NCBI GenBank assembly: GCA_964019695.1 | Contig: OZ026531.1 | Span: 3,118,201-3,182,200 of the forward strand | DNA: 64,000 nucleotides | Source of the DNA: Loripinus fragilis | Lineage: Eukaryota; Mollusca; Bivalvia; Lucinida; Lucinidae | Reading direction: 5' to 3' | In this document: in pieces, positions 19,684 to 31,348 of the stretch | Position numbering within the stretch: the first letter of the stretch is position 1 | Layout of the letters: the number at the start of each line of letters is the position of its first letter | Notes under the pieces: model-generated | Told to the model about the DNA's origin: nothing | What the model saw: the letters and a program-made list of their open reading frames with translations, nothing else | Databases searched by the model: none | Position numbers and translations under genes: made by a program

Positions 19684-20795
19684 TAGGTTATTCAATGTTT
19701 TGTGTTGGATTATGGAATATATACGAGGGAGCGAAACATTGTATAACCTATTTAGCACTGACCCAGCTGTGCCCTGTGATGCTGACAAGCAGGTTTCAAA
19801 CCGTGAAATGTACACATTATGTCGCATTTTGCTGCATTTTATTTACATGGGACAAATGGACTTTATAAGCAGCACTTTTGTTAGATTTTTTGTCAAAATT
19901 ATCTGGGAAGCATTTCGCTGATCACACGTTACACATGCATATGCTGATCAGTCCACACTGCTTGTGCATTCTAACCTGATGGACAAACAGTGGAGACAAA
20001 CTGACTCAGATCAGTGTATATATATCCATGTGCCGTATGATCATGCTTGTCTTTATACCACCTTTACCAACTTTAGCATGAAATATCTCGTAATGTGCAA
20101 GGTCTACACTGATGTAGGTGGTTTAAAATAGTTATACTATGTTTGTCCACCTGTACGTAAGATAATCCAATCGCTAAAGCTCGTGGATTATCTCCACGTA
20201 CAGGCGGACAACCCATGGTATAATTATTACTTATCAAATAGTATTTTGAGACAAGCAGTGCAATTCTGACCAGGCTGCAATGTACATATACTGCCTGTTC
20301 AGCGCTTCCTGTTTGCGCCTTTTTTCAGTGAAACAGCTAAAATTTGAAATTTACATCATTTTGTGTCGATAGTGTTATCACAGTTTTATTAAGGTTCTAA
20401 AAATATAACAAAATTTGATGAAATTAACATTTCGGACTGCAACTTCCTCTCATGAAGTTATGGGAGTGAGTCTCAAAAAAGTGTGAGTTGTGCAAAGTAT
20501 ACCACGCTGAAAAAGATCGCTTCCGTGATAATTTTGAAAAAAAAATCTAACAAAAATGCTGCTAATAAAATCCATTTGTCCCATTCGAACGCATCGATGG
20601 CAAAAATAGAAATGAGAGAATCCTAAACGTAATGCAGTAAAATGCTACATAATGTGTACATTTCAGGATGTGAAATCAACACAGGGAACAGCTGGGTCAG
20701 GGCTATGTTTTGTGTTTGTTATGAAATATACACTCCTCGAGAGCTCCGCTCCCTCGTATTGATTCCATAACCAACACAAAACATTGAATAACCTA
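19684..20795. mobile_element. Long-armed foldback element, 1.1 kb
   Basis: TAGGTTATTCAATGTTTTGT at 19684 mirrors ACAAAACATTGAATAACCTA ending 20795. Complementarity continues inward for over 200 bp: ACCCAGCTGTGCCCTGTG against CAGGGAACAGCTGGGT, and TGGACTTTATAAGCAGCA against TGCTGCTAATAAAATCCA. A smaller hairpin lies in the loop (CCACCTGTACGT / ACGTACAGGCGG). No transposase. Confidence 0.8.
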
Positions 20796-21574
20796 TACAT
20801 AAACAATCCAATACGTATAACTTGTTATTGGCACCAAGTTCTTGTAGGGATTTTTCCAGCAATTTTGGGAAAAGACCCCTGGCCAAAATTTGGAAAAAAT
20901 GGTCGACTTTACATCAAAATTGGGAGAAATTAGGGTCATAGAACATAACCATGATAACAAGGGTAGCAAAATATATCTTCAAAATCAAGTTATTTTAGAT
21001 TGTATTATGCCAAGCATACCTCTTAAGCACACGTGTTTAAGTATCATTCTGATATGGGTCATTGTTTCTCATAAGTAGAAGTGGTCTCAAAAATAGGGAA
21101 AAAAATACTTTTTTTTTTGGAAAAAACGGACATGGTATTGAGAAAAAGGTGGCTATTTTCGATTGGGAATGGGCCCGGAATTCGGCCCCTAGAGATAGAC
21201 AGAAAGTCCCTTGTGACTTGGCCGTCTTCCATCTCCTTTGAGATATACATGTCACAAAAATTAACTTTTAAAGGTGCTCTTGTAGGGATTTTTCCAGCAA
21301 TTTATCCAGCAATACATCCTTCCGTTCTGCCAGAACTCCCCCACTTGTACTGTCTTGCTTACTGTAAAACACTTATATTTAACAGGTATTTTTGGCGCTG
21401 TTGGTTAAAGCAGAACTCGCCAAATCATGAGACCGCGAAATACAGTCACACAATAAGCAATAAACTGACACACATCCTTAGCATGCTTAGTATGTTGGTA
21501 TCTGTATTGTCGAACGGTAAAATGTTTTTCAACGTAGAGGAAACCACGTCTTAAACGGGGCTACTAAAAAAAAA
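20796..21574. other. Duplicated CTTGTAGGGATTTTTCCAGC motif, no gene
   Basis: CTTGTAGGGATTTTTCCAGC occurs near 20850 and again near 21288 around inverted AAAATTTGGAAAAAA-like and GGAAAAAACGG-like text, suggesting a decayed TIR element. The 157-codon frame at 21081-21554 crosses this repeat and shows no domain I can name. Confidence 0.4.
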
Positions 21575-22330
21575 AAACTCCAGCTGTTAAGTTTTTAGAC
21601 TTATTTTTTCGCAATAACTTTTTTATCTTCAATATTAGCAAAATGTGTATGCGATGAAAAGTATTCAGGCACATCTCCGCCAACTTCTCCAAATGGTTCC
21701 AACATCCTAGATGCTGCAGGTTCATCTGTGCTTAGATGCACTCTTTGAACATTTTAAGCAAAGCGCAAATAAATTAAGTCCAATGTGTCAGTCAAAAAGT
21801 TGCATTGCACCGCCCTAATTCAATTACTAAAGCGATGGATGGCTTGTTCAATTATAATAGAAATCGCGCCTGATTCGCTCGTGCGTTTAGCTAGAAGGGT
21901 CATCTCAAAACCGTTCATTTCATAGCACGTGCATAAGAGAAAAATTGCACGTCATGCGATAACCCAGCCTTTGTTCCTACAAATGAGCCTGCTTTAAGTT
22001 GATTCTGCATATGCACGGTAAATTCTGAGCATGTTAACGGCAGTTTTATGATATGCACCGCTTCCGAATATGTTTTGAAACTACCCCTTTCTTTCACGCC
22101 TACGAATTATACCTGTCATTTAAAGACTTAGAAATTTAGGACGAATTCAATTTATTGCAAAATCTTCATCTATATACACAAAAATCTGTTTGCACCACAA
22201 GCACAAGACCTTTTGGAGAAGTTGGCGGAAATTCTCCTCTACAACTTCGATCGCGATCACATTTTGCTAAAATTGAAGATAAAAAGGTTATTGCGAAAAA
22301 TTAAGTCTAAAAACTTAACAGCTGGAGTTT
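21575..22330. mobile_element. TIR element with >70-bp arms
   Basis: AAACTCCAGCTGTTAAGTTT at 21575 mirrors AAACTTAACAGCTGGAGTTT ending 22330. Pairing extends through the CGCAATAAC, TTTTTATCTTCAAT and TAGCAAAATGTG blocks, and again at CCGCCAACTTCTCCAAA / TTTTGGAGAAGTTGGCGG. It lies downstream of the cysteine-rich peptide gene, on the side where its 3' UTR should be. No coding. Confidence 0.8.
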
Positions 22331-22483
22331 AATAAAGAGGGCATATTCTTTCTTTTAAAAGTCTCCTTTAAGAATAGATAATAACTTTAAAAAGATTGTC
22401 GCATTATATTGAGAAACCACATAATAAAACGAAGCCAAAATGTCAGTCTTTTAAAATCACCTTTTGATGCCGCAAACAGTATT

Positions 22484-22732
22484 CTAATGGTCTTGATATA
22501 CACATTTGCAGCTGAATTTTTTGTTTATAATATGTCCTCTACAGAAGACTCCGTGTCGTTCGAAGAAATATGAAGATGGACATCCTTTCTCTATACAACA
22601 CCATATAAATTCATCATGCACATCCTCCAATTTCCTAATTTTTGTTACTTTGCCTGCTCTTGCCACCATATTGTTGTCCAGTGTTTGAAGAAGGCATAGT
22701 GCTAACGTGCATGCCAACAAAGCGCCCCTCAT
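22484..22732 (-). CDS. Small secreted cysteine-rich peptide
   Basis: 82 codons on the minus strand. I start at the Met whose first residues MRGALLACTLALCLL form a textbook signal-peptide core; the frame is open further upstream (to 22855) but that part looks like untranslated leader. Cleavage is likely after ...MVARA or nearby. The mature part, about 56 residues, begins basic (GKVTKIRKLED) and then carries six cysteines in the order CC-x4-C-x12-C-x10-C-x1-C, ending CKCVYQDH. Six cysteines imply three disulphides in a secreted effector such as an antimicrobial or signalling peptide, but the spacing is not one I can match to defensins, macins or another named family. No intron is needed. No paralogue is seen in this window. 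Function unknown. Confidence 0.6.
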   Translation of the reverse strand: MRGALLACTLALCLLQTLDNNMVARAGKVTKIRKLEDVHDEFIWCCIEKGCPSSYFFERHGVFCRGHIINKKFSCKCVYQDH

Positions 22733-22901
22733 ACTTCGATAGCTTGTCTGTTTGCGTTGATTCTTTAGGCCCCAGTCAATATTTTTCAACGGTGATGGAA
22801 CAATACTTGGATAGACTAAATGAAAAAAAGAATCGAATGTTCTAAGAGTGAGCAACAGAAAAATAGTTTTCTTATTTCTCAGCTAAAGTAAATAAGGGTG
22901 C

Positions 22902-23440
22902 AAAGACCAGGAATCGATACAATCAAGTACCACACCTGACCCAGGATACCAATGGGAAAGTAACAAACTCACAGTTATGCACCACAAACGAGAGCCAAGA
23001 GGTCAGCCCTTTCCCAGCAGGTGACCACAAGGCACATATAAACAGATGCATACAAAGGCATAGCAAACACAAGACAGAAAAAAACATTAAAGATCCACAA
23101 AAGAAGTACTGCCTTGGAACGGTCAGTAATACATTTGACTGGAGGGCTTAAACCGGTTTAACGGAGCACCAACCTCACCCTTAGTTCAGATGTGGATCAA
23201 GACACATACATGTTTGGTTTGCATAAAATACCCCTAACTTGTAATGCATCAACTCCTATAACATATAAATCAAGATATAAAAATGAGATAAAGCAAAGAT
23301 AAGGACTCAACAGTAAATAAAACTGAATACTGGAGGCCCCGGTGGGCCCGACAAACAGCCAAAGCATCAGGCCCCTACCATCTCATCATTAGATAAGTCT
23401 TTATTAAGTTTTTCTTAAGTCAGAACCGTCATTGAGTCTG
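22902..23440 (+). repeat. Dispersed ~530 bp repeat, second copy
   Basis: Counterpart of 8711-9245 with the same ordered blocks (ACACCTGACCCAGGA, GAGCCAAGAGGTCAG, GCCTTGGAACGGTCA, ATGTTTGGTTTGCAT). It lies just upstream of the peptide gene's 5' side. Confidence 0.65.
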
Positions 23441-25355
23441 AATATTTTCTTAAAAGCGTATCCTTTGGAAGCAAAGACTGCAACAAGAACTGAAACTAGA
23501 GTGTGCATATTTCCTGGGCCAGACTAGCTAGTTTCTGCCATTTAGGCTTCATCAGTGACCCTCTAATAGTTTCAAAGTTCCACAATGAAACCCATGATCC
23601 AAAAGGACAAGAAAATAAGATCTATGAAGTTCGACCCACCGGCGTGCAATTAAACAGGAAAGCGAAATTGCCAACCGTGATTGGGTTGACCAGAAAGCAT
23701 GCAGTGTTACGTCATAAAGACGGTCAAGACGGAAGCGGGGAAAGGTTTATTGGAAGATCCCGTTATGCGTTGACAATGCTACCAGGGAAAATAATGCACG
23801 CAACTAATAACAACTTTCCAGTACTTTATGTACTAAAAACCCAAAATAAACATCGACATCACATTAATGTTACAAAGACGACACCTACGTTATTATTTCT
23901 GGCTAGTTGATCATCCTATACTAAGGCAAGTTCCACTCTAAGATAGTTTCTACAAGAATCAATCTAAGAGTGTCCTGCTTTAGACCTACGGCAACTAGGC
24001 AGAAATAAGAAACGTAAAGAATATACAATTTACTTATACACTATAAGCTCTTATACTATGAGCTCTTTTATCATACCTATTCTTCAGATTTTAATTCTCA
24101 CTTTATTCGTTTGGCGCGATTCGCGAAATCTTGATCACAGTTGGTGGCTCTACCACATGACTCTTGGGTCAGTCTGATCTGTGCTTGTTCAGTGAACTTG
24201 AATCACTATATGCTTCCGACGTTTAGTTAGCTTTCTTTGGTTATAATGATAACCATGGGCGCGCGCGATCCCGACCTTTGGGTCAGTCTATATTCACTTA
24301 TTATGTATGCGCAATCCTAGCCCTTAGGCTTTCCCAACTTTCTAGTTGGATTACTGGGCCCAAACAACGTTTGGGTTCGTATTCCCTTCCGGTTGGTATA
24401 TCGAAACAGATCCCAGTCTGTCAGTGGTCTAAGGGGAGCAGCTACTTTCTGTGCACTCAGTTTTAAGATTGGTTGGCTTCAAGACTTACTTCCCCTAACG
24501 TTGGAGGGGACAATGAGAGACAATTCTGTAAAAAATAATCTACTAATAGAATATTGGTTACTCAGAATCTCTCTACTGTGTCTAGTGGAGTTGTTCGTTT
24601 TCATTTTCACAACATAAGAAGTTTTTAATGGTCCGTTTTTTTTAAAACTACAGCCTAACCCTATTACCGCGCGATTAGCACTCACCCTTGGGTGTATGGC
24701 TATCTGCTCCCATGCGATTACGATGGATCCGCTTTTCGGATATCCTGCCACTACATGTAAATTTGTGAAACGGAAAAGTATTTTAAGTGACCGACCCGTG
24801 TCAGCACTAAATAATATCTCCGATGCAGTAACGAACAAACCCATGCACTACCAAAATATACAGTGCGCTATTCTAACGTCACCCTGGTTTGCGACGCTAA
24901 CATAGCCGAAACATCAAGAATCCGTAGCCCTTTTCCCTTTGAGGTCACGCAATCTAGATAGTTTAGAAGTTTACAAATACTGATACTTATTCTCTTTCAA
25001 ATTCCAGGAAAACGTCGAGCAACGAGGTGTCAACGTAACGTATCAACGTCACCTTGGTCACCACCCTGTCTATGTGCTAATTTTGTACCTGCACACAGTA
25101 TCAGCAGTTAAGACATAAATATGTGTCACAACAACTTAAAATCTATTTGTTATAAATTTTCCTTTTTAAAGGAGGGCTTGCCTAGTTGAAAAACGGCATG
25201 TGCACCTTGTATGTTTGGAACACCTCCAAATTTGGTTATTGTTTACACTGCACTAAAACCACATCAACATCAACATTAGTTATTGAGTTGGTGGGTAGAT
25301 ACTCTTCTGGCAAAAGAAAAACACAAACAGTTATCAAAGCGGTACCTAGACCCAT
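23441..25355. other. No gene; cluster of short perfect hairpins
   Basis: The 135-codon frame at 23503-23910 lacks any domain and overlaps text resembling 5335-5400, so I do not call it. Between about 24158 and 24745 there is an unusual run of small inverted repeats: TGAC..GTCA, GACCTTTGGGTC, CCTAGCCCTTAGG, CCAACT..AGTTGG, CCCAAACAACGTTTGGG, CACCCTTGGGTG and ATCCGCTTTTCGGAT. Confidence 0.45.
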
Positions 25356-25770
25356 ACACTGAAGGACTTTAAAAACGCAAAAAATGAAATTAATAAAATT
25401 TACTTATTTTTAATGTATCATTTTTTTTTTAATTTTGGCAACAGTGAACATCAACATGTCAGCAAAACATGTTTTTAATTTCATGCCAAAATAATAAATA
25501 ATATTAGGACAACAGTCTATCGAATAGCAATACCCTTAGATCCTAAAGTTGCAAATTGTAATTTGTCTAGGAATCAGACGTGATTTATGTAATTGTATAA
25601 AAAAAAAACTGACGATAGCCAACCAGAACAGATATCGTCGATGCAAATATCGTTGATACACTCGACGTAAGTTGTGGTTTTAACGTCAGGTCGTCTTTTT
25701 GGTTAACCAGACCTGCGTCGATATTTAACTGTCTCTGTAGCCTGATCTCTGAGGCGCTGTATAGTTGATC
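25356..25770 (-). mobile_element. Truncated Tc1-like copy with transposase fossil
   Basis: The end TACACTGAAGGACTTTAAAA corresponds to the termini at 776 and 2593. On the minus strand, about 25620-25765 reads RDQATETVKYRRRSG, then a stop, then PKRR, homologous to the RYQATGTVKDRHRSGQPR fossil at 1075-1330. Only one end is present and the frame has several stops. It is dead. Confidence 0.65.
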
Positions 25771-26154
25771 GCCTTTCCCAAAGGCCTAGAGACACAAGGC
25801 GACACAACATGATCCCAAAATATATCCTCACACCAAATTTAGGATTCCTACCTCAAATTATATACAGATATGCCCTGAGCTCGACCTAATGCTAGAACTG
25901 AAACCAGACGTCAAGGTCACAGTGACATGGAAACAGTTGGTGACCCGCCAGGGCCAAAGATGTATCTACATGCCAAATATGAAATGCTACCATAAATAAA
26001 ATAGGTGATCTGCTGTGTGTACATTTTTTCAAGAACTGACTCCTGAGATCAAGGGCACAGTGGATGAAACTGTGAGCGCATTCCATGACCCCAACATATA
26101 TCCACAAATTGAATATGGGGGTTAATATGGCATATAATATGAGACATGCTCTTA

Positions 26155-26661
26155 CAGGGTTCGAACAGACCTGGAAAAGTCCTTGAATTTGACCTTGTCT
26201 TGGAAAACTCCTGGAATTTGAAAAAAGTGCCTTTTGTCCTGGAATTGTCCTAGAATTTTGTAAAACAATCCTTGAAAATATACATAAGTCTTTGAAAAAC
26301 ACAAAAATACAACAAGTCCTTTCAGATTTATAGGATGCGCAAGAAAATAGTGTGAAAATCGCAAAAAAAAAAACTGAGTGAAAATCGCTTGATACACGTT
26401 AAAGAGCGAGGTCCAACTCGTATTCTATTCTATTCAATTTATGCGATAGTCACGGTTTTTATCACCAGTGTCACACTGGTGATAAAAACCGGAACTACAG
26501 CACAAATCAAAGAAAATCGAGTGCGCCTTTTAATTTCGACGCTACTGGCTGAAAAATGCATTTTTTTCACGTTGTTTTATACAAAATTGGGAAGAAATTG
26601 AGTCCTTGAAAAATGAAAAAGTCCTGGAAAAGTTCTGTTTTCCATTTCCAAACGAACCCTG
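26155..26661. mobile_element. hAT-like non-autonomous element
   Basis: It begins CAGGGTTCGAACAGACCTGG and ends CCAAACGAACCCTG. AAGTCCTTGAA- and AAAGTCCTGGAA-type subterminal text lies on both sides. The CAGGG...CCCTG ends resemble hAT elements common in animals. I could not fix a clean 8-bp duplication. A 19-bp perfect hairpin (26453-26491, CGGTTTTTATCACCAGTGT arms, 1-base loop) lies inside. Confidence 0.6.
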
Positions 26662-27959
26662 TCTTAACACTATGTTTTGCTTGCTGTCGGTGAGCTGTCT
26701 TGTCGTTGAACTGTTTTGTTCCATACACACGACCGTTATGCTAACAGTATGTTATATAAATAAAACAACCAGTTAAAGGGTATCACTATTCCGACAGAAA
26801 TGCTTGCGGCGAGAGCGCCGCAAGCAAAAATGTCTATTCCACTATTGGTCTCTGGTAAATCCTCCAGCATGCTATTCCGGTTTATTTGCAGGCCGACATA
26901 GTCTGCGACCACTTTTAGCAAAGATAATCCTCCAAGTCTATCCTTACAGCTCCACTATAGCTGCACGAAAGATCCCAAAGGATTTTCAGGCGCTACGCAA
27001 GTGCTTAGATTGCTACGTAAGTGTGTAACATTAGCAATTTTCTCTGAAAAAATGGGACGTTATTTGTAACGCCCTATAGATCCCGTACACGGAATGCTGG
27101 CCGACTCAACAGACGACAAAATAGAAAAGGATGACTTATTACTTTCAGTAAATGTGACCTGCTAGAGACATCGCAATCGATGCAAACGCATTGAATCGCC
27201 ATAGCCGGAACATGAACAATACTAACTCTGTCAAATATATAGTCAGGAAAAAAATCAGAAAAGTTAACAAGTACAGGCATTTGTGAAGAAAAGGGTTTGA
27301 CACCTTGATTAGGGGTAATTTGGTATTCTGAATCCGAAAAACAATGTTGGCAAGCTGAGAAATGACGTCTTCATGACCTAATTTGCATATTTTCAAAATG
27401 GCCGCCAAAAATCATGGAATTTGACATATGACTGAAATATTTTATTTTTTGACAATGTTTTTGTAGCCAAAATCATTAGTATTATGTCCTAAGATGGTTT
27501 TACCAGTGCAGTACATGGTTTTGGCCACAATTTACATAATTATTCCATGATATTACCGTATTCATGGTAGTAAATGTCCTCTAAGTCTATAAAATCATTT
27601 ATTAACTTGCCTTATTCAGTATACTAACTATTTTAATCTTATTCATAGCACGATTTTGGACTGTTTACCAGCTTTCAAGAAATAAAGAGAAACTTTGATA
27701 ATCAACAAGCTGTTCTGTTTTCAAATAAATATGTCATAATGTTCATGCCCAAATATATGCTGCGTTTTGTATCTATAAAAAGTAACAGCATGTACATTCC
27801 TTAGTATCCTAGGATCTAATTAGACCAACCTTGCACGATCAGGAAAACTTCTAATGTGTGTCAAATTGTTTTGGGAGACCACCTAAATGGGAAAAATATT
27901 GCCCTAAAGAGTAAACCCGTTTGAGCTATTTGAAATAGCATGGTTTCCACGGCAACGCA
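26662..27959. other. No recognisable gene
   Basis: Short frames only. AAAATGGCCGCC occurs at about 27394, and a related box flanks the other side of the following array (about 30955). Nothing else supportable. Confidence 0.4.
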
Positions 27960-30560
27960 TAATGCGCTTCTTAAGAATTGGGATGTCCCTACAAAAGTAC
28001 TCATATCTCAGTAGCAACTCATCCGACACTTTTAAACGTGATACTAACTGAATGTTAAGGCATAGGACTTTCTAATGTTCAGATGTGCAAATTATCAAAT
28101 TTGAATATTCATGAATATTAATGAAAACATTAGAAATAAGGGAAAAACCGTGAAAATTAAGGGGGTGTACATGCAGATTTATCTACATCTCAGCTGCTAA
28201 CTGTCCTATAATACAAGCCTTGGTACCAATTTAATGCTAATGCATAGTATAGTTACTTAAAGGTCCAATATGCAAATTATCTAAAATTGTATTCATGACT
28301 ATGTTTTTTTAATATTAGAAATGAGAATAAATTAGAGACCAATTAATAGAATGTACATGCAAAATTACTCGTATTTTAGCTTCTATTTATCCTAGATTTC
28401 ATACTCACTTACTTTCTAAACTTGTTCCCAAATAAAAGTCAAGAAAAAGTTCTATAATAGTGTTGTTTGATACGCAAATTATTGAATTTATTTATAACTG
28501 AGTATTTTTTGAAGATACAACCTTATTGATTCGTTTTCAATTTTCTTTAGTTTTCTATAGTTTTCATCATGAATATGTTTGTTGAATGATTGTATATCTA
28601 AACATTGGAAAAATACTATGTCTCAGCCTTAATTTGATTCTAAGAATAATTGTCTAGAACGATTAAAAGATGAGATAGGGGTAATTTTAGAAGTATACCC
28701 CAACTAATTTTTTAACATTTTTCTCTCATTTCTAATGTTTACATTAATATTAATAAATTAAAAAAACGTATAACTTCACATAATGACTATTGAGTAAAGT
28801 ATAATGTCTTCGCTTTATGTTGGTACCAAATGTGGTAGTCTAGGAAAATTAGCAGCTACGATATGAGTAATTTTGTAGGTACACTCCCTTAATTTTATTA
28901 CCATTTTCCTCTCATTTCCAACATTTAAATTAATAATTCAAGCATATGATCAAAAAACAGATTTGCAAATCCGATCACGGCATAACATGCGTTATGTCTT
29001 AGCCTTTATTTGGTAAAAATCCTGTTAGTCTAGGACAATTAGCAGATGAGATATAGGTTATTTTGTAGATATACCCATTTTAATTTTTCTGCAATTTTTC
29101 TTTGTTTGTTTAATGTTTTCATTAATATTCACAAATATGTAAATAAGATTTGTATATCAGACTATTGTGCTAAAGTACTATGACTCACCTTTCATTTGGT
29201 ACCAATTTTGGAAGTTGAGAATTGTTAGAACATATGGGTTATGTTGTTCTTACACCCCTTTAAATTTTCTAACATTTTTCTCTTATTTCTAATGTTTTCT
29301 TTAATATTCCTGAAAATGTAAACCAGATCATTTGTATATCATACTATTGGGTTAAAGTATAATGTCTAAACTTTTATTTGGTAACAAGTTTGGTAGTCTA
29401 GAAAAAGTTAGCAGCTGACATTTATGTAATGTTGTACATACCCTCCTTATTTTTTTCTACCATTATTCTCTTATTGCTCATGCTTTATAAATATTAATAA
29501 CTGTTTAAATTAGAGTATTTGCATATCGTAACATTGTATAAAATTACTTTGTCTAGGCTTTGATTAGGTACCCAGTTTGATAGTCTATGATAACTAGCAA
29601 ATGACATATGGGTAATGTGTATAGGTACAACCCTTATTTTTTCTACGATTTTTCTTTTTCTTTTTCCTTTTTATTTATACTCATGAATATGAAAAGGGAA
29701 AGTGTGCATATCAGCACATTAAATAAAAAACTACGTCTGAGCTTTAATCTGGTACCAGGGTCGGTAGTCTAGGATGAGTTGCTGCTTAGATACGAATCCT
29801 TTTGTAGGTACATCCACTTTATTTAGAATCATATTGTGTATTTTTACATTATGGGCGAAGGGTAAATTGTTCTAGCCAGGTTGTTTTGCTAATTAGCGAC
29901 CATTTTGTTTCGCCAGTAACTGACAGCTTGTTTTCTTGAATTAGTGGAAGAGAGAAAAAAATCCATGAAAGTATGAGCGGAAGGCAAGAGTTGACTATAG
30001 TCTGCTACAGTGCCCGATTGGTTGCCATGGACACCATGCAATTTTATGTAATCCAAATAGGTTTATTTTTGGAGACAATAAGAATTTTTGCTATTTAGTG
30101 GTCCCGTTGAACAATTTCGCATCCGTGAGTAATTGTCCTTGGGTGCAAGGTTAGTCGAATAAGCCCCCTCCCCCTCCTGAGGTGTATATATGTGTGTGGG
30201 GGGGATAGTTATTCCATGATTTTACCTCTATTTTTACTTTCATAAATATTCATGAATATGCAAATGAGATAATTTTATTATATGACTATAGGATGAAAGG
30301 ACTTGTCAAATTTTATCACTGATGATATAATAACATGCAACAAGGACAGTTCGGGGGCAGAATTCGGTTTATATTTGTTTTTGTTATAATTTTCCCTTAT
30401 CTTCTGAAATTTTCATCAGTATTGATGAATATGCAAATTAAATAACTAATCTGCATATCAGACAATTCCATCAGATGAAAGTACTATATCCAAGCTTTAA
30501 TTTGCTAGCAAGTTTAATAATGTAGGGTGAGTTGCTAATGAGATACGAGTCATTTTGTAG
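27960..30560 (+). repeat. Diverged ~185-bp tandem array with an orientation switch
   Basis: A unit containing TTGGTACCAA, GTAGTCTAGGA, TAGCAGCTGAGATATG, TTTTGTAGGTACA, TTTCTCTCATTTCTAATG and TTAATATTCATGAATATGCA repeats. In the forward part the CTCTCATTTCTAATG cores lie near 28729, 28910, 29098, 29279, 29468 and 29648 (spacing 180-189 bp), with further units to about 30440. From about 27960 to 28500 the same unit is in reverse orientation, so the array turns around near 28.55-28.6 kb. No coding. Confidence 0.85.
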
Positions 30561-31348
30561 GTACAGGCCCACTTTCTTTAAAATCGCATTAACCCCTACC
30601 CCCTCCCTGACCCATACAGAATTTTGCTTAAATTGCCATATTTTCCTGCAAACAATAGTGATATCATTGCGATGCATTTGTTTTACAGTTCTCACTTTAA
30701 TGAAATCATTCCTGACACATTTGGGCCATATAATATGCATGGACTATCATGAAAAAGAACTTAACTAAGTCGGAAGCAATATTTTTTGCTCAAGTTATCC
30801 CCCCTGATTACCTCTTGGTCATATTTTTAATTCTAGATGCATAAATTGTTGTCAGTGAAGACCTCCAATCATGAAAAGATGTTTTTATATTGATTTGTAC
30901 CAGTTTGGCATCCTTAAATATGTTACTCTACATATTTTATGGATTTTTCTTCAATTTGGCGGCCATCTTTGATTTTTTTCCTGACTAATAGATAAACTTC
31001 ACGTACATGCCTCGTGTAAAGGGACAGTGTCTTTACGACGTATATTCTATGGTATCTTTTCTATGTTCCCTAACATAAATGGACAATTCCACCCTTATAT
31101 AGTAAAATATGCATAAGTTTTGCGAGAAAGATGTGAAAACCTTGTTTCACTAAATACTCATGTTTCTAAGTATAGAATAGAGAACTCTATCTCAGACAAA
31201 ACGCCCTTACATTGGACTTATATTAGAAAGGTACCGTATCTCAGTTCATATAGGTGACTAGGTGCACAACTAAAACTTTGCGTACTTATGTGTATACGCA
31301 ACCATCACTGATTCTGATGTTTCTTTGATTCGACACCGTAACATGCAG
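30561..31348. other. No recognisable gene
   Basis: AT-rich DNA after the array; only short frames with no repeat partner or splice signal that I can support. Confidence 0.4.

Noticed and set aside
21081..21554. 157-codon open frame
   Set aside because: Crosses the duplicated CTTGTAGGGATTTTTCCAGC repeat and shows no recognisable motif.
23503..23910. 135-codon open frame
   Set aside because: No domain, no splice-bounded structure, and part of it resembles dispersed repeat text near 5335-5400.
27960..30560. Multi-exon gene hinted by regular spacing
   Set aside because: Regularity comes from a ~185-bp tandem repeat; no unit has a conserved open frame.
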